DNA of 64,000 bases from Scolanthus callimorphus (taxonomy: Eukaryota > Cnidaria > Anthozoa > Actiniaria > Edwardsiidae): the NCBI GenBank assembly GCA_033964015.1, contig CM066914.1, forward strand, positions 9,353,831-9,417,830, given 5' to 3'. Below, one piece after another: positions 49,260-64,000 of this stretch. The stretch's first letter is position 1, and every line of letters starts with the position of its first letter. The translations under genes and the position numbers were made by a program. Under the pieces are notes generated by a model, which was given only the letters and a program-made list of their open reading frames with translations, was not told where the DNA came from and ran no database searches.

Positions 49260-49530
49260 TATTTTACTGTTCGACTACGTCAACTGGGTCATCCCGTAAA
49301 AAATGGTCATTTTGAGATTCAAACCATTTTAAAGAAATTTAATACCTGAACTAGATTTGGCGATAGTAATTAAGTGTTTTGAAGTGATTTCTGCTCATCA
49401 TTTTTATCATTTCAAGAGAAAAGTGAATATTTCGATGTCTGAGGTCTCAAGAAAATCAAGATCCATTGTTCTGTACTTGCTTTCTGATTGGCCAACTTCT
49501 TACAAAATTGACGTAGTCACACAGTAAATA
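49260..49530. mobile_element. MITE with GACTACGTCAA-bearing ends
   Basis: The left end TATTTTACTGTTCGACTACG and the right end (inverse, CGTAGTCACACAGTAAATA) are inverted repeats of about 24 bp with small mismatches. 271 bp, downstream of ARF1 copy 1. Confidence 0.65.
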
Positions 49531-51235
49531 GTTATAGAAATGGGGTAAAAATATTCAGTCGTTTCTTATGTTAAGGCTTCTTGATCAAACTGCTTAGGTA
49601 GCTAGAACATCCCCATAAGGAAGACATTCTATGTGAAGTTGTCATTTGTAGTACATTTCATATTAATTAGTCCAAGCAGTCTTAATCAGCATTATACATA
49701 CAGTACTTTTATTAAATAAGAGTTTCAAAGATAACTTTGGTATTAAGTGCAAGTTCAAACAGCTAGTGATGCATGACAGATGATTATTGTTTGTTCTTCA
49801 CCCACTGGAATGGTATCATGAATTCTGCAGTCCAATTGGCTCTGCCACTCACAATCTATTTTACCATTATCTTGCATGATTGTGCAGAATATAGTCCGAT
49901 ACTTAGTTGCCAATGGACATATTCCTAAGTTGGCTAAAACATGATATTCTGCAAAATGGAGCAGGATAATGCGTTTGTTATACAGTAACTACAGTACATT
50001 GATAGCACAAAAAAATCCTAGAAATCCTTTTTATGAAACTATCAAATTTAGCTCAGATGACAGATATTGCAGGATATAATACGTTGTGCAGAGGATTGAT
50101 ATTGATGTTTCAATATCCATATTTGGGCCATATTTTTAGCTGTCCATGCCAAGTGAAAAGGGCACATTTTTTTATATGCTCCATACAAACCCTTATACAA
50201 CTGGAACTATGGACTGCCAAATCTCTGCTTTGCTGTGCAACTTTGGATAACCAATCAATGTGCAATGTGCTTCAAAAAAGAAGTGTGACAAAATAGCAGG
50301 ATCCACTTGGCAGGATCCACTTTTTAGTACTTTTCTACACTTTGTCCCATTATAAAGAGAAAAGGGCTAGTGTTTTACCGAAAAAACCCCTGAATCAATG
50401 AAAAATATACCATGGTGGGTGGAACAGTGAGGGGGCTTATTTACGGACAATATGAAGTAGCAGAAAACATGAAAATCTACTGAAAAGTGTGAAGGGGGCC
50501 TCCCCCTGCCCCCACTTTTAAATACCTCGGCTTTGCTGTCAGTGAGTATATCAATGAGCTCTTCTCCCTTCAACAACAAAACGTCCTTAGGAAATCCCCT
50601 TACCTTATTTGGAAGGTCTGTAAGTATTTTCCCACACCTGGAACACTGGCGTAATTTTAATTGATGATCAATGTCCAATTGATATAAATTAGTAAATTGA
50701 TTATCAGCAATTGATACTCAGATTTTAAGCAATTATTGGATGAGGTTTTTGTGATCTCCAGAATAAACAATGTCGAGACAGGTGGAATCAGGTGAGGCCG
50801 AGCCTGATTCCACTTGGCGAGATTCAATAATTGTTTTATTATACATTGATTCAGTAGAAATACTTTTATTTCTGTCATGCAATTTATTTTGCACAAGCGC
50901 CTTGTTAAAATAGGGAAGGCGCTCTAGTCCCATGATGCATTGCGCGCGTATCCAGAATCAGCTAGCTGATTCTTGAAGAATCAGCATGCTGATTCTTGGA
51001 GACCCTCGAAGTGCGTGATTCCCAAAGTATAAAGCGCGCGCTCTTAGCCAATCAGAATCGATAAAGTGAGTACAATGTATAATAATGAACATTATCAATT
51101 ACTAATTGATAACGATTGACACAATTTATCAATAGAATTAGTAATTTTACCATAAAAAAAATACCAAATAGTTTTCAAAGGTCCCAGGAAGAACTAGCAG
51201 ACCTCATTCCCAGGTCTTGTAATTTTTAGATGACG
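49531..51235. other. Intergenic stretch between the ARF genes
   Basis: No certain gene. The minus-strand frame at 50678-50367 begins with an exon-like piece (CSRCGKILTDLPNKVRGF...ILTDSKAE) ending at a possible donor near 50527, but no family was recognised. Two adjacent palindromes (AGAATCAGCTAGCTGATTCT and AGAATCAGCATGCTGATTCT) lie at about 50955-50998. Confidence 0.35.
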
Positions 51236-51243
51236 GTTGGTTG

Positions 51244-51832
51244 TAGGCTTTTACACAAGTTGCTCGGCAACTTTTTGGCAACTTTTGCCTTTTCGAGCAA
51301 CTTTTTGGCAACTTTTGGATTTGAGCAACTTTGGGGCAACTTCCTCTAATTCGAGCAACTTATATCTATTTTAGCAATTTATGTCGTTTTTAAAGTGACA
51401 AAACGGCAGTTTTGTATTTTCCTTTGCCGAAAATCATATGGTTCTAACTGCCGAGTGCCTAGATTTGCTTTTGACAACACTTTATATAGACACCTGTAAA
51501 TGATTTTTGGGATACCTGTGTGATTTTTTTTATCGGTCAGCGGTAGCCATGCGTTTTCAAAATGGCGGCCAACGTTTGTTATATCAATGTATTTAAAATC
51601 AGATGTTACAGATTATTTGTACTGTATGTACAGTTTATACAACAGTTTATACTTATAATAAGACGTAAAACTAATTCTTAAGACTTACGAAATGAGCAAC
51701 TTTTGAGCAACTTTTTCTCAAAAGAGCAACTTTTGAGCAACTTTTTGAAAAAAATGAGCAACTTTTGAGCAACTTTTGAAGATTTTTGGAGCAACTTTTG
51801 ACAAAAATCCGAGCAACTTGTGTAAAAGCCTA
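51244..51832. mobile_element. hAT-like non-autonomous element with 8-bp target duplication
   Basis: Perfect 24 bp terminal inverted repeats starting TAGGCTTTTACACAAGTTGC (51244-51267 and 51809-51832). Flanked by the direct repeat GTTGGTTG (51236-51243 and 51833-51840). Subterminal regions carry about 15 copies of GAGCAACTTTT/GGCAACTTTT. 8-bp duplication and TAGG ends fit the hAT superfamily. No transposase. Confidence 0.85.
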
Positions 51833-51840
51833 GTTGGTTG

Positions 51841-52310
51841 AGCACAAGACCCTGGGGGAGGCTGAGTCACATGACCACTGTTTGAGGACATGGGGACGAG
51901 GTTGTCCTATGTTTCGAAACGGTCATGTGACTCAACCTCCCCGGGTCTTCTCCCGAGCTAACCGTCATTTTGAAAACGACCGAACAGACCCTGGGGACGA
52001 GGCTGCGCTTTGTCGCCATTTTGTTAAGGGCGGGTTAAGGGCAACCTCGTCCCCTCGTCCCCAGGGTCTTCTCGGTCGTTTTTCAAAATGGCGGTTAGCT
52101 CGGGAGAAGACCCTGGGGGAGGGCCCTGGGGGAGGGTCCTGGGGGAGGCTGAGTCACATGACCACGCATGATCCACTGTTTGAAAACATGGGAACGAGGT
52201 TTGTCCTTTGTTTCGAGATGGTCATGTGACTCAGCCTCCCACCCTCCCCCAGGGTCTTTTCCCGAGCTAACCGCCATTTTGAAAACGACCTAGAAGACCC
52301 TGGGAAGAGT
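51841..52310. repeat. Nested inverted-repeat cluster (CCCTGGGGACGAGG family)
   Basis: Several MITE-like arms are nested: GGCTGAGTCACATGACC with its inverse (about 51860-51945 and again 52148-52240), and an outer set AGCTAACCGTCATTTTGAAA / TCAAAATGGCGGTTAGCT. Inner arms CAGACCCTGGGGACGAGG / CCTCGTCCCCAGGGTCT are at about 51988-52072. Likely repeated insertion and duplication of one family. Confidence 0.7.
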
Positions 52311-53144
52311 TTGTGTTAAGGGCTCAAAAATAACACAGGCACCCCGCGTTGATCAGTAAAAAACGAGAGGACTTTTGTTTAGTCAGCCAATCAGAATGCA
52401 AAGAATACCCAATGGGCAAGATCGGGCAAGACTGTTGTTGGAGACACAGGAATCCCAAGATCTCCTTTGCCTTTGCAAGCCTCGTTTCCACGTAGCTTCA
52501 CGAAAAGTTCTCTTCCAAGGCCGCCATTTTATGAGTGAGAGGTAACTTCTACTAGTACTTTCTAAGTTTATTTTCAACGATATTTTAAGCAATCTATGAA
52601 ATATGTTTTCTATTTTCTTATATTTCTTTATATAAGTGGTCGGTTTGCCCTCAGAAGTTGTATATTAGAACGCGAATAATGTTTTAGTGGTTAATTTACC
52701 CTTAAAAAAAAATTATACTTAACTTAAGTAAGTAAGATTTTGAGATACAAATAGTGGCAAAAGTTAGAGATAAAAACGTTATTATTTGACGTTTTGGAGC
52801 CATCTCGCTCCATTATCAAAAAACGAAAATTACAGAAATAATGCTGATCTTATAAAGACAAAGAACAAGGAAACTAATTATTAAGTGAAAAGCTTAATAG
52901 AATGCTGGATTGAAGACTGAAGCAAGAAAAAGCCGGAAGATCGCTACCAATGGGTGCATTTGCAATCTGGGAAACATACATTTTCTTCGAAAAAAGGACT
53001 TACCCTGGTTAAACTTAAACCTGAAAGATTTGTAACAATATTGAAGCGATCTGATAGTTTGTCTTGCTTGTTACCCTGTTCCCAGGGTGAAGTTTCAGCT
53101 CTACCCCGGTGTATGAACCTGTGTATTTAATACTATTGCTCATG

Positions 53145-53404
53145 ACAAGTTGCATCATAAAGCTAGTTTTGTTTAAGTAGAACGAATCATGATGAAATAG
53201 AATCTGAACACAAATTGGTCCTCTGGGAATGGTTCTTACACAGAGGTAAACCCGAAGTTTCTGTGTTTTCAAACCAAGTTTGTAGTACTACTTTGGGTGT
53301 TATGCCATGTATGAACCATTCCCAGAGGACACCTTTGTGTTCAGCTCTCCTTTTCATTATGATTCGTTCTGATAAACAAAGGAAGCTTTTGTGACGCAGC
53401 TTGT
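53145..53404. mobile_element. MITE with long imperfect inverted repeats
   Basis: The arms of about 110 bp include ACAAGTTGCATCATAAAGCT, AGAACGAATCAT and GGTCCTCTGGGAATGGTTC, each with its inverse on the right side. 260 bp, upstream of ARF1 copy 2. Confidence 0.7.
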
Positions 53405-53572
53405 GAGTTGTTTCAGATTCTTACATGGGAGAACAGCCAGTATTTTGTAATTTCAGTGGTAGTTTATTTTGCTTCCAGTGTTTCTTATCTATGCTCTGTA
53501 CTAGGAACAGAAAGCCCTTGTATACCATGGGGGGAGGGAATCTTCACAAAACTGTTTTCTAGTCTCTTTGGA

Positions 53573-53637
53573 CCTTGAACTACAAGATTGTTACACAATT
53601 GAGTCATAGTGCAGTCTTATAGGCTTGAGTTGCTATT
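53573..53637 (+). other. Duplicated ARF1 first-intron segment
   Basis: CCTTGAACTACAAGATTGTT... and TTGAGTCATAGTGCAGT closely match 41587-41650, the first intron of copy 1. In copy 2 this homology stops at about 53637 and resumes at about 55450, so about 1.8 kb has been inserted. This marks the upstream extent of the tandem duplication. Confidence 0.75.
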
Positions 53638-53947
53638 CATGGCGAAGAATGAAGCAACATTTTGTTGTCACGTGACATGGTCTGGCGCGCTTAATTCAAA
53701 GGCGCTCTCTTATTCTCTATTGTGAAATACAAAAGAACAGGGCCAAAACACGGCAAAGCCTGAAACTAAACCTCAAATTACAACTACAGAATTGTCGTTG
53801 AAAATAAACTAAATGTTGGTTATTGTTATCGACACTTCGAACTTTGTGTTTCGCTTTTTGCTGACCCGAATACGCGCGTTTCTCAACCATTAAATTTAGC
53901 TCAAACTTTGGGTCATTTTAGGCAGAAAACATATGGGGCTTTGTTGG

Positions 53948-54666
53948 CGGACGGTGTAATTTGCTGGTGCAGGTGTGCAGGTGCAGGTGTGCAGGTGTGC
54001 AGGTGCGGGTTTGCAGGTGCAGGTGTGAATGTGTCTATAAATAGTCTATAATCTATGTACAGGTTATATTGATTCCAACTAACCAATTTTCCCCAGTTCG
54101 TCACCGAGTACAGGGCAGTCAAGAGCCGTGAGCAGTCCAAGTGCCAAATGCTGTTTTTTCATCAAAGTCGTTTTTGTTTGATACTTCACAGGAGTGGGGC
54201 TACCTTTCATCGAACGTTTCTTAGCTTAGAAAGAACAGAAACATCGAAACGCTGCCGAGTGACGGCCATTTTGTTTTGTTTACACAGGCAACCCACCTTA
54301 ACACGATAAGGTGGGTTGCCTGTGTTAACAAAATGGCTGAATCTCGGCGGCTTTTCAATGTTTCTCTCGCAATAGTTCTTTTTAAGCTAAGAAACGTTCG
54401 ATAAAGGGTAGCCCCATTCCTGTGAAGTATCAAACAAAACGACTTTGATGAAAAAACAGCATTTGGCGCTCGGACTGCTCACGGCTCTTGACTGCCCTGT
54501 ACTCGGTGACGAACTGGGGAAAATTGGTTAGTTGGAATCAATATAACCTGTACATAGATTATGGACTATTTATAGACACATTCACACCTGCACCTGCACC
54601 TGCAAACCCGCACCTGCACACCTGCACCTGCACCTGCACACCTGCACCTGCAAATTACACCGTCCG
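53948..54666. mobile_element. 719 bp foldback element with 9-bp target duplication
   Basis: Almost the whole element is one inverted repeat: arms of about 355 bp meet at a short centre near 54300-54310 (AACACGATAAGG). Ends are CGGACGGTGTAATTTGC and its inverse. The direct repeat CTTTGTTGG flanks it (53939-53947 and 54667-54675). Each arm carries a subterminal minisatellite of GCAGGTGT/GCAGGTGC units. No reading frame is convincing. 9-bp duplication and foldback structure fit a non-autonomous MULE or foldback transposon. Confidence 0.9.
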
Positions 54667-54917
54667 CTTTGTTGGTTAATCTTTGGCGATTACTAAAACA
54701 TAAAAGCAAACTAGATATTGGTTTTTGATCTTTAGAGACACAAATCTGTTACCCTGCCGTTTTTCATACAACATGATCAAGTATTTCAACCATTAAATTT
54801 TAGATGAATTTTCGCAGCCACGATCTCATCCAAAACTAGAATACTAATGAGGGGTTGAATCTCCCACGGGAAAACCACTGCCATTTCACAATCTTGAGAA
54901 ATGATATTGATTTGCGG

Positions 54918-55265
54918 TTTTTATTCGCACTACAAAACTCACAAAGTTAAAATCGATTAAAACATCAATAAACGTAATGTTTGTATATAATTCTTCATTC
55001 CATATAAGTTATGCTGTGATCCGTGCTGTATTTAAGCGGGACAAGCGAATAAGTAAAGTTTACAACGAATGGCGGCTGTTGTTGTTCTTGTAAACCAATG
55101 TTATTTTTAGATCTGAATTCGGGTTTTCATTCGCACTACAAAACTCGCAAAGTAAATATCAACGAACGTAATCTTTGTGATAATTTCAAGCTTTCATCAG
55201 ATATAAGTTATGTGTCGTATTTAAAAGGACGAGCGAGTTTTAGCTTTACACATACTGGCGACCTC
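54918..55265. repeat. Diverged direct repeat upstream of ARF1 copy 2
   Basis: CGCACTACAAAACTCACAAAG near 54928 recurs as CGCACTACAAAACTCGCAAAG near 55133. Similarity extends, with gaps, through ATATAAGTTATG to GTATTTAA. Units of about 150 bp, period about 205 bp. Confidence 0.65.
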
Positions 55266-55511
55266 TGTGATTTCTTCTATGAAAAATTTACATTTAGTGA
55301 TAGCTAAGGTATTTACAAAGAGCCAATCAGGACACAGTCAGAACAATGCTCTTATAATCAGCGCTGAACTCACTGAGGCACATCCAGCAAAACAAGCTCT
55401 CTTTTGTTTCGTAAAACTGACGCTTTAGACAAAAGAATTCTGTGCGATGTTTGATTTTGTTGTAGATCCATATTCAAGTCAGAGAGAAAGCAGCAAACTG
55501 TAAAGTGATAG

Positions 55512-63595
<8,084 letters not shown>

Positions 63596-64000
63596 GTAAA
63601 TGTTATTTCCCAGGACCTCTGGTTGGAGCTTTGCTCTGTTGAGGATTTCCGGGCAGCATTGTGAAGGTTAAAAATAAACATAGGTACGCAGAGTATACAG
63701 GAAGCTATTTGCTGATATTCTACAGGGTGATGGGGCAGGGCTGGCCATGTAAAACCTTGTTCTCAGCCTTCCCAGGGAAAGGTGCTGGCTGCTGGGATCA
63801 AGGTTCCCACACATTGAACATGCACACAAAAAATGTTGTGACATGAGATTGGGCTGATAGACTAGACGAACTTTCGGAAAATCGTACTTCATGAGGCATT
63901 TTTTAGTAAAAGCTGGCAACAAGTGCCATCTTATGCAAAATTTTACGCTGAATCCGATTTTTTTTGTTGCCAACGCCGATTTTGCATTTTAAGAGGTGAA

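Noticed and set aside
54221..54679. Small ORFs with TCTPAPAHLH-like repeats
   Set aside because: These are translations of the GCAGGT minisatellite in the foldback arms, not proteins.

Overview
This is intron-rich animal nuclear DNA, most likely from a cnidarian and probably an anthozoan such as a coral. That assignment is inference: it rests on vertebrate-like exon structures in genes highly similar to human ones, compact genes with 0.1-6 kb introns, moderately AT-rich sequence with long poly(G)/poly(C) runs, and a very dense load of small inverted-repeat DNA transposons (MITEs), Ty3/gypsy, PIF/Harbinger, Penelope-like and LINE remnants. There is no bacterial-type organisation.

Layout. (1) 1-4120: repeats only. 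(2) 4121-11167, minus: an RBM45-like RNA-binding protein in two coding exons split by a 5.6 kb intron. (3) 11168-16062: intergenic MITEs. (4) 16063-26170, minus: a C2H2 zinc-finger gene with 17 fingers in one exon and an upstream exon encoding a WW-like module. The intron between them carries a complete, very young Ty3/gypsy element (18123-25423) in the opposite orientation. (5) 28398-37801, plus: a complete 15-exon DUS3L gene (tRNA dihydrouridine synthase with two CCCH fingers), divergent from the zinc-finger gene across a short shared upstream region. (6) 37802-41500: MITEs, a 9-bp-TSD element and a Penelope-like endonuclease fragment. (7) 41725-48721, plus: a complete ARF1-type small GTPase. 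Its 6.1 kb third intron holds a LINE 3' end, a PIF/Harbinger transposase gene that is itself split by a 300 bp MITE, and a convergent ORF that may be the Harbinger Myb-like partner. (8) 48722-55400: MITEs, an 8-bp-TSD hAT-like element and a 719 bp foldback element with a 9-bp TSD. (9) 55524-63595, plus: a second ARF1 paralogue whose last exon lies beyond the window. Its large introns hold several unrecognised inverted-repeat elements, notably a 1.3 kb element studded with about ten copies of a 16 bp motif.

How the pieces relate. The host genes are unrelated housekeeping functions (RNA binding, transcription factor-like, tRNA modification, vesicle traffic). The two ARF genes are a tandem duplication that retains identical exon boundaries and 5' leader sequence. 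Most of the remaining structure is non-autonomous transposon DNA.

Caution. Single-base losses interrupt three host genes and the otherwise pristine gypsy element. Nearly all are -1 and many lie in homopolymers, so they are more likely consensus errors of a long-read assembly than real mutations. Exon coordinates were read by eye from splice sites, phase and protein similarity recalled from family knowledge; no search was run.
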